Shown: positions 32,417-41,263 of the stretch, one piece after another
How positions within the stretch are numbered: position 1 is the stretch's first letter
How the letters are laid out: each line of letters begins with the position of its first letter
Origin: Eubacterium sp.
GTDB lineage: Bacteria > Bacillota > Clostridia > Oscillospirales > Acutalibacteraceae
Assembly: GCA_017446095.1 (NCBI GenBank)
Contig: JAFSRN010000012.1
Span: forward strand, 1 to 64,000
Reading direction: 5' to 3'
DNA length: 64,000 nucleotides
Made by a program: the position numbers and the translations under genes
The notes under the pieces: generated by a model
Seen by the model: the letters and a program-made list of their open reading frames with translations, nothing else
Databases searched by the model: none
What the model was told of the DNA's origin: nothing

Positions 32417-34396
32417 TTATTCGTCGTCCTCGCCCTCAACAACTTCTTCAGAAGCCGCTTCTGTCTGAGCCTCTGCGTCGCCTGTGTTGGCGTACTGCTG
32501 TGCGCTGTCGTCGGTTTCTTCAGCCTTTTCGGGTTTTGCGACCGTTGTTTTCTTCATTACAGAAGCGTGTTCTTTAACTACCGCTTCCTTAACAAAATCA
32601 TCGCCCTTGTCGTTGATTACTGCTTCCGCGCACTCGTGATAGTAGTACGGAACATCTTCAACAAAGTACATAATGTGATAACCGAAATCGGACTTAACTA
32701 TGCCCGTGTCGCCGTATTTTCTTGACTTATCGGTTGCCCACTTTTCAAAGCTCTGAACCATCTGGCCGAGTGTTACGCCCTCATAAAGACCGCCGTACAT
32801 ACCGCTTGAGCCTTTTGAGGTGGATTCCGTATCGTCAGAATACTTTTCTGCAAGGAAGGCAAAGTTGAGTTCCTTTTTGTCGCCCTTCTTGTATTCCTTA
32901 AGGATTTTGTCAGCCTTCTTTTTAGCTGCCGCCCACTGCTCTTTGGTGTACTTTGGTGTGGACTTGCTGCTCTCGTCGCTTTTCTCATCCGATTCGGGCT
33001 TGATAAGGATATGCCTTACCGAGTAGGTTTCGTCGTCCTTGAGGCTCGGCTCGCTCATCTTAAGCAGGATGTAAACAACTGCGTTGTCCGCATCTGTAAA
33101 GGTTGTGGTCTGGTTAACCTTTGTTTTGCTTGAGAAGAGCCATTCCTTTGCTTCTGACGGGAATGATGTGTCGCTCTGTACAATATCGATTTCAAGCATA
33201 CCGGCGATTGCTTCCGCGCAGGCGTCTGCGTCCTCGTACTGACCTGCAGCAACGTACTGGTCAATGAGTTCCTTACAAGCCTTCGGTACAAGAAGTTTGA
33301 GGTCGTCGATATTCTTGACTTTCTTTGCGTAGTTCTTTGCGTTCTTTTCAGCCTCTGCTCTTGCAGTGCCGTCGTCCGCATTATAAGGAATAGGAATATA
33401 ACCTACTTTAACCTGTGTGTAGTCGTCCTTATTCTTCTTGAAGTAAGCGTTAACTTCCTTCTCGGTAGGCTTGTTCTCAATAAGGAACTGCCTGTAGTAG
33501 TTGTTTGCGATGTATGCCTGGGTGAGCATCTTTTCAATAGTAGCAAGTCCGCAATACTCGCCGTACTGTTCGGAAATATACTCGTCTACCGACATATCGC
33601 TGTCGCTTGCAGAGCTCTTGAGCTCTTTGATATTTTCCTTAATACTCTTCTTCTGGTCGGACGTAAGCTCAACGCCGTTTTCAACACCTGCGTGGTAGAG
33701 TGCAAGGATGTACTGCAGTCTGTCAACAGTGTCGTCCTTAAAGAGCTGCGCCCAGGTGACTTCCTTACCCTTTGCGTTAGTAGTCTTCTGCTTGGTGAAG
33801 TCCTTGGTTGTATCAAGCTGATAGTAGCCCTGCTGCGCGTACTGAGCGTAGTTCTGGTAAATCGAGTTATAATAGTAGTTGTACATACCGATGGAAACTT
33901 CTTCCTCGCCTACTACCAGAGCAACGTTACCGTAGTTCATCTTCTCGTCCGTGTTCGGAAGCGTGTAGTAACGCCAGCCGAAAACAGAGAGCACAACAAT
34001 AACTATAAGCGAAACAAGCACGCCGCAGATAATCTTTGGCATATTCGATTTGCCTTTGCTGCTCTGCTTTTCAGCCTTGGCTTTGCTGTCGTCCTCTTTA
34101 TCGTCTTTAGCGACAGGTCTTTCGCGTGTTTCGTACTTTGAGGATTCTTTCTTGGAATCTTCCTTTTCTTCCTTTTCGTCCTCGTCGGCAGCGGTTACTG
34201 TTTTTTCCTCGCTTGCGCTGTCGGGAAGAATAATCTCAAACTCGTCGTTTTCAACAACAGTGTTTTCAAGAGTGTGCGCCGTTGCCTCAAACTCCCAGTT
34301 ATCGTTTTCCTCATACTTAACGGAACCGTCTGACTTTTCGGTTTCAAGCTCTTCCTCGAGCTCGTCCGTATTGGTATCTTTATACTTATCGCTCAT
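32417..34396 (-). CDS. Membrane-anchored parvulin-type peptidylprolyl isomerase B
   Basis: A 659-residue paralogue of the downstream gene: an acidic cytoplasmic region (1-125), a membrane helix (about 128-150), a SurA-N-like region, and a parvulin domain with VRHILIKPE and GGLYEGVTLGQMVQSF, ending in an acidic tail. The start is the ATG at 34396, after GGAGA; the twelve upstream codons are not supported. The long cytoplasmic domain, acidic here and basic-rich in the paralogue, is unusual for PrsA-type foldases. Transcribed from a near-consensus promoter. Confidence 0.85.
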   Translation of the reverse strand: MSDKYKDTNTDELEEELETEKSDGSVKYEENDNWEFEATAHTLENTVVENDEFEIILPDSASEEKTVTAADEDEKEEKEDSKKESSKYETRERPVAKDDKEDDSKAKAEKQSSKGKSNMPKIICGVLVSLIVIVVLSVFGWRYYTLPNTDEKMNYGNVALVVGEEEVSIGMYNYYYNSIYQNYAQYAQQGYYQLDTTKDFTKQKTTNAKGKEVTWAQLFKDDTVDRLQYILALYHAGVENGVELTSDQKKSIKENIKELKSSASDSDMSVDEYISEQYGEYCGLATIEKMLTQAYIANNYYRQFLIENKPTEKEVNAYFKKNKDDYTQVKVGYIPIPYNADDGTARAEAEKNAKNYAKKVKNIDDLKLLVPKACKELIDQYVAAGQYEDADACAEAIAGMLEIDIVQSDTSFPSEAKEWLFSSKTKVNQTTTFTDADNAVVYILLKMSEPSLKDDETYSVRHILIKPESDEKSDESSKSTPKYTKEQWAAAKKKADKILKEYKKGDKKELNFAFLAEKYSDDTESTSKGSSGMYGGLYEGVTLGQMVQSFEKWATDKSRKYGDTGIVKSDFGYHIMYFVEDVPYYYHECAEAVINDKGDDFVKEAVVKEHASVMKKTTVAKPEKAEETDDSAQQYANTGDAEAQTEAASEEVVEGEDDE

Positions 34397-34431
34397 ATAA
34401 TAATCTCCTTTATTAGAAATTAACTTTAACA

Positions 34432-34460
34432 ATTATACTATATTATTTTTAATATTGCAA
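34432..34460 (-). promoter_or_regulatory. Promoter of the tandem foldase genes
   Basis: The minus strand reads TTGCAA, a 17-bp spacer, then TATAAT, 36 bases upstream of the start codon. The surrounding DNA is strongly AT-rich. Confidence 0.75.
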
Positions 34461-34529
34461 CAATAATTTTAATATTGCGCAAAATATTCGTCAAATACGC
34501 GGATTAGTCCAAGCAAAATAAGATTTATC

Positions 34530-34558
34530 TTGCAAATTTAAGCGTTTTAGTGTAGTAT
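34530..34558 (+). promoter_or_regulatory. Promoter of the O-antigen-ligase-like gene
   Basis: TTGCAA, a 17-bp spacer, then TAGTAT, about 40 bases before the ATG. It diverges from the foldase promoter, leaving about 70 bases between the two -35 boxes. Confidence 0.6.
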
Positions 34559-34600
34559 ATATTTGATTAAATTTGATTATTCCAGGTGGAAGAGCTTGTT

Positions 34601-36010
34601 ATGAAAAATCAAACAACATCAAAGCCAAGCCTGAAGCAGAAGTACAAAAACAACCCTGCCTGGTACTGGCTTGAAATATCGCTTTTCACATTTTTCATAC
34701 TGCCGGAATACGTCAGTCCGTTTATTCTTTTTGCATCGTTTATAATTTTTAAGCGGCAATGGACTAAGGAAAAACGGCTTGCCAAGGTCGGAACAGTAGG
34801 TAAAATTGAAATTGCGCTGATGGGATATATGCTGCTGTCCGTGCTGTGGTCGCCCACTAAGCTTGACACACTCGGCTGTGCAGGACTGTGGTGGGGTATG
34901 TTCCTGATACAGGTAATGATTTACAACCTGGCAAGAACAAAGGCGAAGATACGCAGAGTTGTGGCGGCAATCGTTGCTTCAGCCGCGCTCAACGGTCTGC
35001 TGGGAACACTGCAGATGACGACGTTCATCCTCAACTACAACGGCAGAATACCGAAGTGGCTTGTGGTTCCCACCCCGTTTTACAGAGGGCTGGACAAAAT
35101 TGTTTACGAGGCGATGCCCTTTGACATCTCCACAAAAATGTGGATGCAGCGCGCAAGCGGATTCTTCTCAAACCCGAACCTGCTCGCAACATTTATGGTG
35201 GTATCGTTCCCGCTTGCAATTTACCTGTTTATCAACGCAAGCACAAAAAAGCAATCGGTTCTGATATTCCTCTCAATCGTTGCAATGTGCGGCGGCGTAG
35301 CCGCTACGCAGAGCCGCGCGGGCTGCTTTATAATGCTGTTTACGTGGATTGCGCTGTTTATTGTGCAGATAAGGCGCCACTCGAAAAAGCTTATTGAAGT
35401 TTTTGTTCCCACCGGACTTGCGATAGTGCCGTCGATGCTTACAAGGTACGGAATTATATCATTCCTGCACAAGCAGCCGGTTAACTCGACCATCGCTGCA
35501 ATCGACGGTGAAGAGGCAATTAAGTCGTCAATAGCGCACTTCAAAATCTGGGGCAGTATGCTCGACTATCTGGCGCACCACATTCCGGCGCTGATATTCG
35601 GCACAGGCTTCGGTATGGAACAGACAGGCTACATCCTGCGCGAATTCTACGGTTTGAAAAAGCCGCACTCGCACAATTTTGTTATAGAAATTCTTGTTGA
35701 ACTCGGCATAGTCGGCATTGTGCTGCTCGGCGCGGCGGTTGTGTGCGTAATCGGCAAGCTGATGGAAATCAACTCAAACAACGCGCGCAGCATAACGCTT
35801 GTGTTTGCGGTTGCTGCAAGCCTTGCGGCGCTGCTGCTGTTCGGCTTGACGGACTACATATTCAACTCGCCCAAGCAGATAATCCTGCTGATGATTATCT
35901 TCGGCATAACGCAGGCAATGTCGTACGTTTACGACAAGACGGAAATTCACAACGCAAACGACCTGATGCACGTTGCAGGTCAGGACTGGTACAACTTAAC
36001 ACATCAATAA
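34601..36010 (+). CDS. O-antigen ligase (Wzy_C) family membrane protein
   Basis: A 469-residue polytopic membrane protein with about eleven hydrophobic helices. The large loop ends in KKPHSHNFVIEILVELGIVG near residue 355, the Wzy_C/WaaL signature with its conserved His. Such proteins polymerise or ligate surface polysaccharide or teichoic-acid-like chains. In a Gram-positive cell the acceptor is not predictable. It is the only plus-strand gene inside the yab-like cluster. The ATG at 34601 follows GGAAGAG; the upstream GTG is not preceded by a site. Confidence 0.82.
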   Translation: MKNQTTSKPSLKQKYKNNPAWYWLEISLFTFFILPEYVSPFILFASFIIFKRQWTKEKRLAKVGTVGKIEIALMGYMLLSVLWSPTKLDTLGCAGLWWGMFLIQVMIYNLARTKAKIRRVVAAIVASAALNGLLGTLQMTTFILNYNGRIPKWLVVPTPFYRGLDKIVYEAMPFDISTKMWMQRASGFFSNPNLLATFMVVSFPLAIYLFINASTKKQSVLIFLSIVAMCGGVAATQSRAGCFIMLFTWIALFIVQIRRHSKKLIEVFVPTGLAIVPSMLTRYGIISFLHKQPVNSTIAAIDGEEAIKSSIAHFKIWGSMLDYLAHHIPALIFGTGFGMEQTGYILREFYGLKKPHSHNFVIEILVELGIVGIVLLGAAVVCVIGKLMEINSNNARSITLVFAVAASLAALLLFGLTDYIFNSPKQIILLMIIFGITQAMSYVYDKTEIHNANDLMHVAGQDWYNLTHQ

Positions 36011-36036
36011 AAAGGACGGATTGAATCCGTCCTTTT
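36010..36036. terminator. Bidirectional terminator between converging genes
   Basis: AAAAGGACGGAT pairs perfectly with ATCCGTCCTTTT around a TGA loop. It directly follows the ligase-like stop codon and also faces the rqcP end. Confidence 0.85.
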
Positions 36037-36062
36037 AGTTTGCCGTTAGCCTTTTGCAGTGC

Positions 36063-36302
36063 TTACAGTTCTTTATACATTTTTGCTGCGTCCTCTTTGA
36101 GGGCGTGTTCAAGCACCTCAAGCACCTCAAACGTGCGGCTGCCCTGACCGAGCGAAACGGTGATTTTGTCGCCCACCTTCACGTTATACGACGCTCTGGC
36201 GACCTTGCCGTTTACCTCTATTCTGCCGGCGTCGCAAGCCTCGTTTGCAACGGTGCGGCGCTTGATTATGCGCGATACTTTAAGATATTTGTCAAGTCGC
36301 AT
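36063..36302 (-). CDS. rqcP: S4-domain RNA-binding protein RqcP (YabO)
   Basis: A 79-residue S4-domain protein (MRLDKYLKVSRIIKRRTVANEA, then GRIEVNGKVARASYNVKVGD). In Bacillus RqcP stabilises the tRNA on obstructed 50S subunits so that RqcH can add alanine tails. RqcH is at 13661-15343. Its position beside mazG and near yabP/yabQ follows the B. subtilis yab order. The start at 36302 matches the conserved N-terminus; 16 upstream codons are discarded. Confidence 0.92.
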   Translation of the reverse strand: MRLDKYLKVSRIIKRRTVANEACDAGRIEVNGKVARASYNVKVGDKITVSLGQGSRTFEVLEVLEHALKEDAAKMYKEL

Positions 36303-36330
36303 AATAACCACCATAGCCTTTCTACGAAAT

Positions 36331-36356
36331 AAGGGGCTGTCTTGCGACAACCCCTT
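36331..36356 (-). terminator. Probable terminator after hup
   Basis: AAGGGG-x-TGTC pairs with GACA-x-CCCCTT around a GCAA-type loop, 20 bases beyond the HU stop codon. The T run is weak, so read-through into rqcP is likely. Confidence 0.5.
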
Positions 36357-36373
36357 GGAAAAGTTAAAATTAA

Positions 36374-36646
36374 TTATTTAACAGCATCCTTGAGAGCCTT
36401 GCCTGCCTTGAATGCAGGAGCCTTTGATGCAGGAATTTCAATCTTTTCCTTAGTCTGAGGATTGAGACCTGTGCGAGCTGCGCGCTCTTTAACGTCGAAT
36501 GTGCCGAAGCCAACGAGTGATACCTTGTCACCGTCAGCAAGAGCGTCAGTGATGGATGCGAATACAGCTGCTACAGCTGCTTCTGCGTCTTTCTTTGAGA
36601 GTTCTGCTTTTGCAGCAACTGCTGCCACGAGATCAGTTTTGTTCAT
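36374..36646 (-). CDS. hup: HU-family DNA-binding protein
   Basis: A 90-residue histone-like nucleoid protein. [20 protein letters not shown] opens the fold, [19 protein letters not shown] is the DNA-embracing arm, and [19 protein letters not shown] closes it. Bends and compacts DNA as a dimer. It sits between mazG and rqcP, as in many Clostridia. Confidence 0.96.
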   Translation of the reverse strand: MNKTDLVAAVAAKAELSKKDAEAAVAAVFASITDALADGDKVSLVGFGTFDVKERAARTGLNPQTKEKIEIPASKAPAFKAGKALKDAVK

Positions 36647-36667
36647 GATTTTTCCTCCGTTACGAAA

Positions 36668-37474
36668 TTAATCGTTTTTTATTTTCTTAGCCTTGTCCCA
36701 CAGTGCGTCCAGTTCGTCAATCGTGGCTTCCTTCATATCAATGCCCTGTTCTGCGGCAAGCTCTTCCACAACCTTGAAGCGTGCAACAAACTTGTCGGTA
36801 GCGCCGGTAAGCGCCTCCTCGCTGTCCACCTTCAGAAAGCGTGCAATATTCACCGCCGAAAAAAGCACATCGCCGAATTCGTCCTTAATTTCAGACTGTT
36901 CGCCGCGCGACATAGCTATTTTTAACTCATCCATTTCCTCATACAGTTTGTCCACCGCGCCGTCGCAGGAATCCCAGTCAAAGCCGACCTTTGCAGCCCG
37001 CTTCTGAACCTTCTGCGCACGCATCAGTGCAGGGAACTCACGCGGTACGGCGTCAATCGCCTCACTCGCGGTTCTGTTGCCCTTTGATTTTTCCTTGGCG
37101 TTGTCCCAGCTTGCAAGCGCTTCCTCCCCGTTTTGAGCCTGAACATCACCGAAAACGTGGGGGTGGCGGATAACAAGCTTATACACAACATCGTGTATAA
37201 CGTCGTTAAAATCAAAATTGCCCTTTTCGCGTTCCATTTCGCAATGAAGCGCAACCTGAAGCATAACGTCGCCGAGTTCCTCACGCAGCATATCAGGATT
37301 CTTTTTATTGATAGCCTCTACAGCCTCATAAGTTTCCTCAATAAAATTTTTGCGTATGGACTCGTGAGTTTGTTCCCTGTCCCAAGGGCAGCCCTCGGGC
37401 GAGCGAAGCACGGTGATAATTTTAACAAAATCATCAAAGTTATATCTATCTTTAAAATCAAAATCAACAGACAT
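36668..37474 (-). CDS. mazG: Nucleoside triphosphate pyrophosphohydrolase MazG
   Basis: A 268-residue all-alpha NTP pyrophosphatase with two MazG repeats. CPWDREQTHESI near residue 28 is diagnostic. EETYEAVEAI and EELGDVMLQV carry the metal-binding Glu/Asp of the first repeat, and EFGDVLFSAVNIAR those of the second. It cleanses non-canonical NTPs. The start at 37474 matches the family N-terminus; the longer frame reads into spoVB. YabN in B. subtilis is the same protein with an added N-terminal domain, which is absent here. Confidence 0.94.
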   Translation of the reverse strand: MSVDFDFKDRYNFDDFVKIITVLRSPEGCPWDREQTHESIRKNFIEETYEAVEAINKKNPDMLREELGDVMLQVALHCEMEREKGNFDFNDVIHDVVYKLVIRHPHVFGDVQAQNGEEALASWDNAKEKSKGNRTASEAIDAVPREFPALMRAQKVQKRAAKVGFDWDSCDGAVDKLYEEMDELKIAMSRGEQSEIKDEFGDVLFSAVNIARFLKVDSEEALTGATDKFVARFKVVEELAAEQGIDMKEATIDELDALWDKAKKIKND

Positions 37475-37562
37475 AACTGTACTCGCTTTCAAATGAGAAT
37501 GGAAATGTAGCCCCTTGCTACTTTGATAATAATACACTATTTTTCCTTTAATTGCAAGTGTT

Positions 37563-39248
37563 TCAGGCATTTTTTTTGCAATTAAAACGGCAAAAAATAT
37601 CACTCAATTTCAGCGATTTTAACAAAAGGCACAAGATACAGAATAATAAACTGCAAACGGCAGATTCAATCAATAAATTGTAAAATGGTTTTTGGCAAAT
37701 TTCTACAAATTCTGCCGCATTTTTCATAACAATCAACAAAATTAAAGCGATAAATGTCGGTTTGACAAAAATATTTTTTACGTCAATTTTTGTTTTTGTG
37801 TATTTTTTTACAACAAAAATATTCCATATTGCCATAATCATATACCCCACAGCGCCGGAAATCACTGCACCGTACAGCAGATATTTTTCGTTTTTCACAA
37901 GCAAAATATTCAAAAAACTGCGAACTGCGCCGGACACAATATATGGTGCTATGCTCTTTTGCGCTTTGCCTATTGCCTGCACGCAGAAAACGGCTGACCC
38001 TGCAAGGCAGTAAAACGGCACGGTGAGGGAGAATGCGGCAACAAGTTTTTCGCACCCAACTGGGATGTCGGGCGACGATGAAGCGTAGAAGAAATCAAGC
38101 ACTTCCCTGCTGCACACGGCGAGGAAAACGCCGCCAAGCACGGACAGCAGCACGGTGTATTTGTATATATCGTTGATAAGGGCGGACAAGTGTTCGCTGT
38201 TATTTTTTTCTGCCGCCGCGCTCACAGCAGGAACGGCGCACACGCCGAGCGCCATTGTGATGCCGGGAATAAGATTCTTGAAATCGAGCGCCGCGCTCAT
38301 CAGACCGTAAACGTATGTAACAAGGTCGCTCTGCCGCGCACCTGCGATTTTTATACTCTCTGCATACGCTGCGCCGAGTGCCGCTGTGTCAACCCTGCCG
38401 AGGGCGTACTGCACGGTGGCGGTGTCGAGGAACTGGAACACGCTCTGTATTGCAACGCTCATCATTATCGGGAAGGAGAAGTTAAGCAGCTCGCCCTGCA
38501 CACTCTTTGTTCGCGCCCTGCCGCACCTCGGCAGCGTGCCGCGGTTAATGCGGTCATATATTACCACATACGCAAGGCTGACGAGCGAGCCGAAGGTTAC
38601 ACCGAGCATTGCCGTCGCAGACGTTACCGGGTAAATCAGCGACAGCGCCTCTTTTTGTGAACGGGCAACTGTGCCGAGCACCGCGCCTGTTGACGCGTAA
38701 ACTTCGGTGAGGTACGCCATTGTCACCCTTGCGAACACGAGCCCGAACACCATTTTGAACAGCGCTTCAAGCGTTTGCGATACTGCGGTGGGGCGCATAT
38801 TCATAAAGCCCTCGCAGAAGCCGCGGTACGACGCCGCCATTGCACAAAACAGGATTGACGGCGCAAGCACAAGCACGGTGTACAGGCTTTGCGGCGACGC
38901 GGCGATGAAGTTGCAGTACGGCTTTGCGATAAGCAGCATAACCGCCATGCCGACAAAGCCGACTTTTACCATAAGGCGAGTTGCGCCCTTTTTGAGTGCG
39001 GACAGCGTTTCCGCATCCTCAAGCGCGTTGTACTTGCCCGTGAGTTTGGATATTGCAACGGGGAACGCGCCCATAATCACAGCGTGAACGGGCAGATACA
39101 GGTTGTATGCGGAAGCGAAGTATCCCCTGCCGACGGCGCCGATAAACGCAGTAAGCGGTATTTTATACACCGCGCCGATAATTTTGACGATAACACAACT
39201 CACCAGCAGCAGGAACGCAGAGGATATGTATTTGCTTTTGTCGCCCAT
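37563..39248 (-). CDS. SpoVB/YabM-like MOP-superfamily flippase
   Basis: A 561-residue protein with 14 predicted membrane helices and the polysaccharide-export/MATE-like fold. The N-terminal VKIIGAVYKIPLTAFIGAVGRG is typical of SpoVB-type proteins. This family flips lipid-linked precursors and is needed for spore cortex in B. subtilis. Its place directly before mazG matches YabM. The C-terminal 100 residues are less conserved, and the DNA there is more AT-rich than the neighbours. Confidence 0.86.
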   Translation of the reverse strand: MGDKSKYISSAFLLLVSCVIVKIIGAVYKIPLTAFIGAVGRGYFASAYNLYLPVHAVIMGAFPVAISKLTGKYNALEDAETLSALKKGATRLMVKVGFVGMAVMLLIAKPYCNFIAASPQSLYTVLVLAPSILFCAMAASYRGFCEGFMNMRPTAVSQTLEALFKMVFGLVFARVTMAYLTEVYASTGAVLGTVARSQKEALSLIYPVTSATAMLGVTFGSLVSLAYVVIYDRINRGTLPRCGRARTKSVQGELLNFSFPIMMSVAIQSVFQFLDTATVQYALGRVDTAALGAAYAESIKIAGARQSDLVTYVYGLMSAALDFKNLIPGITMALGVCAVPAVSAAAEKNNSEHLSALINDIYKYTVLLSVLGGVFLAVCSREVLDFFYASSSPDIPVGCEKLVAAFSLTVPFYCLAGSAVFCVQAIGKAQKSIAPYIVSGAVRSFLNILLVKNEKYLLYGAVISGAVGYMIMAIWNIFVVKKYTKTKIDVKNIFVKPTFIALILLIVMKNAAEFVEICQKPFYNLLIESAVCSLLFCILCLLLKSLKLSDIFCRFNCKKNA

Positions 39249-39259
39249 AAAACCACCAC

Positions 39260-39289
39260 AAAAAAAGACAATGCATTAAGCATTGCCTT
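39260..39289 (-). terminator. Terminator between the coiled-coil gene and spoVB
   Basis: AAGGCAATGC pairs with GCATTGTCTT (one G-T) around TTAAT and is followed by seven T residues on the minus strand. Confidence 0.8.
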
Positions 39290-39304
39290 AATTTTTATAT
39301 TGAT

Positions 39305-39745
39305 TTATTCATCCTCTGCCGCTATTTCCTCGGCAATAATTTCGTCTTCCTCTTTCTCTTGCTTTGTGTACTGGCGTGCCTCTCTTTTTGACAGGCCTTC
39401 AACAAACGCTTCGCGGAGTTGAGCAATTTCCTCGTCAAGAAGGTCTGCTCTCGTTTTCTGCAGCTGGATTTCCTGCAGTGCGCTTTCGATTGCTTCCTCG
39501 TCAAGTTCCTCGCCTAAATAAGCGCTGTACTGCAGTCTGCCGTATTTTTCAAACGCTTTGGCAAGTTTGGTTTTAGAGTCAAGCAGTTCGATTTTCTTCC
39601 TTGAAATTTCAAGGCGCTCTGCACTCTTTTTAGTTGCGATTTCCGCATAGCTTTTTGTTTTGGTAAGTACGTCCTCAAAATTGCCGTGTTTTGCGCTGTT
39701 AAGCACCTCGTCAACACCGGATAAGACGTCGTTAAGATTTTTCAT
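39305..39745 (-). CDS. Coiled-coil protein of unknown function
   Basis: A 146-residue charged, soluble protein that looks almost wholly helical, with coiled coil predicted by eye at about 35-70 and 85-120 and an acidic C-terminus. No membrane segment or known motif is visible. It has its own near-consensus promoter and terminator, so it is a monocistronic, probably well-expressed gene. I do not recognise the family. A nucleoid, division or chaperone role would all fit equally. Confidence 0.75.
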   Translation of the reverse strand: MKNLNDVLSGVDEVLNSAKHGNFEDVLTKTKSYAEIATKKSAERLEISRKKIELLDSKTKLAKAFEKYGRLQYSAYLGEELDEEAIESALQEIQLQKTRADLLDEEIAQLREAFVEGLSKREARQYTKQEKEEDEIIAEEIAAEDE

Positions 39746-39765
39746 AAAAACACCTCGCTGACATC

Positions 39766-39794
39766 ATTATATTACATCGGCATTATTTTTGCAA
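39766..39794 (-). promoter_or_regulatory. Promoter of the 146-residue coiled-coil gene
   Basis: The minus strand reads TTGCAA, a 17-bp spacer, then TATAAT, 21 bases before the start codon. It is the same TTGCAA -35 form as the promoters at 17548, 34432 and 34530. Confidence 0.75.
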
Positions 39795-39838
39795 GAGGAA
39801 TTAAGGCAATACTTTATAATTATTATTCATTATAATCA

Positions 39839-41263
39839 TTATATATTACCGTAAAAGTCGTAAATTCTCTGCTTGCGTGCAAGTATGTCGTCAAAGCGGT
39901 CAATGTATTCATAGGGGTATTTAAGATTATAAACTCTTTCAATATTATTATATGACGCGCCACGCAGCTTGGTAACAGCGCCTGCGCCTGCGGCAAGGAC
40001 GGTGTGCGTTTCGTCCATCATAAAGATGTTGTAAAGGCACTCCTTACCCTCCTTTGCATAGCCCACGTTTTCAAGATTGCCGAGCGACTTGCTCTGGCGG
40101 TACATATAATACGGCGCGTAGCCGTTTTGAGTAAGCTTGCCGTACGCAAAATCAACCATCGCACTTGCGGTGTTTTTTGCGGTGAGGTCAAAAAACTCGT
40201 TTTCCGTAACAAGGTACGCCGCGCTTTTAAGGGCGAGGTTATGCACGGTTACGGACTCCGCGCCGAGCGCAATCGCTTTGCCGATGCCGCTTTGGAAGGA
40301 TTGCAGCGTTTCGTCCGCAAGCCCTGCGATAAAGTCCATATTGATATTGTCAAACCCTGCATTACGCGCCATATCAAATGCGGCGAGTGTCTGCTCCGTT
40401 GTGTGCCGTCTGCCGATTTTTCTGCGTACTTCGTCATTGAACGTCTGCGGATTAATGCTCACGCGGTCTGCGCCGAGGGTGCGGATTGCCTGCAGTTTCT
40501 CGGGCGTGACGGTGTCAGGTCTGCCTGCTTCAACTGTGTATTCGCGCAGCGTTGACAAATCAAAGTTATCCGCAATTGTGTTCATTATGCGCGCCAGCTG
40601 CTCTGCAGACAGCGTGGTGGGTGTGCCGCCGCCGAAGTAAACAGTTTCAAGCCGCAGGGAGAGTGCTTTTGCCGCCTTTGCCGTTGCCTCAAGTTCCGTG
40701 CAAAGCAGGTCTACATACGGCTCTATGAACTGCGCCGCGGCTTCTATGCTGTGCGATACGAACGAGCAGTATGAGCACCGCGTGGGGCAAAACGGGATTG
40801 ACACGTAGAGTGAAAATGAGTCCGGCTTCGACAGTTCGATTATCCTGTTTTCGCGCTGCATAACCTCAAGCGCAAGTTCGGTTTTCTGCGGTTTAACAAG
40901 GTCTGATGCAAACCTCTGTCTTGCGCCGTCAACGCCGAGTTTTTGCACCGTAGCGTGCATTAACCTTGCAGGGCGCACGCCGTAGAGGATTCCCCACGGC
41001 GGCTCAAAGCCGGTAATGTCGGACAGCACGTTAAACATAAGCAGCGAAAGCTCGTGCGCCGTGTCGTCGCTTTGCAGCACAGCAGAAAGGGTGCGCTCTT
41101 TTGAGTACACCCTTGCACTTACGGTTATTGTGTTTTCATCCTTCGCGGTGATTACCTCAATGTCGCTGTTGCCGCCGTCAGTAATCTTTTCAAGCGGAAA
41201 GAACATTGTGGCAATCTTCTGCGTGTGGTAGCCGCAGTCATGATTTATGTTTTTAAGTATCAT
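39839..41263 (-). CDS. hemZ: Coproporphyrinogen dehydrogenase-like radical SAM protein HemZ
   Basis: A 474-residue radical SAM protein. The cluster-binding CPTRCSYC (CX3CX2C) lies near residue 175, followed by VYFGGGTPTTL and YTVEAGRPDT. The roughly 160-residue N-terminal extension is typical of HemZ. HemN-like proteins oxidise coproporphyrinogen III without oxygen, but HemZ function is not firmly proven and no other haem gene is nearby. It is last in the long his-recJ-relA run and overlaps the MBL hydrolase gene by four bases. Confidence 0.87.
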   Translation of the reverse strand: MILKNINHDCGYHTQKIATMFFPLEKITDGGNSDIEVITAKDENTITVSARVYSKERTLSAVLQSDDTAHELSLLMFNVLSDITGFEPPWGILYGVRPARLMHATVQKLGVDGARQRFASDLVKPQKTELALEVMQRENRIIELSKPDSFSLYVSIPFCPTRCSYCSFVSHSIEAAAQFIEPYVDLLCTELEATAKAAKALSLRLETVYFGGGTPTTLSAEQLARIMNTIADNFDLSTLREYTVEAGRPDTVTPEKLQAIRTLGADRVSINPQTFNDEVRRKIGRRHTTEQTLAAFDMARNAGFDNINMDFIAGLADETLQSFQSGIGKAIALGAESVTVHNLALKSAAYLVTENEFFDLTAKNTASAMVDFAYGKLTQNGYAPYYMYRQSKSLGNLENVGYAKEGKECLYNIFMMDETHTVLAAGAGAVTKLRGASYNNIERVYNLKYPYEYIDRFDDILARKQRIYDFYGNI

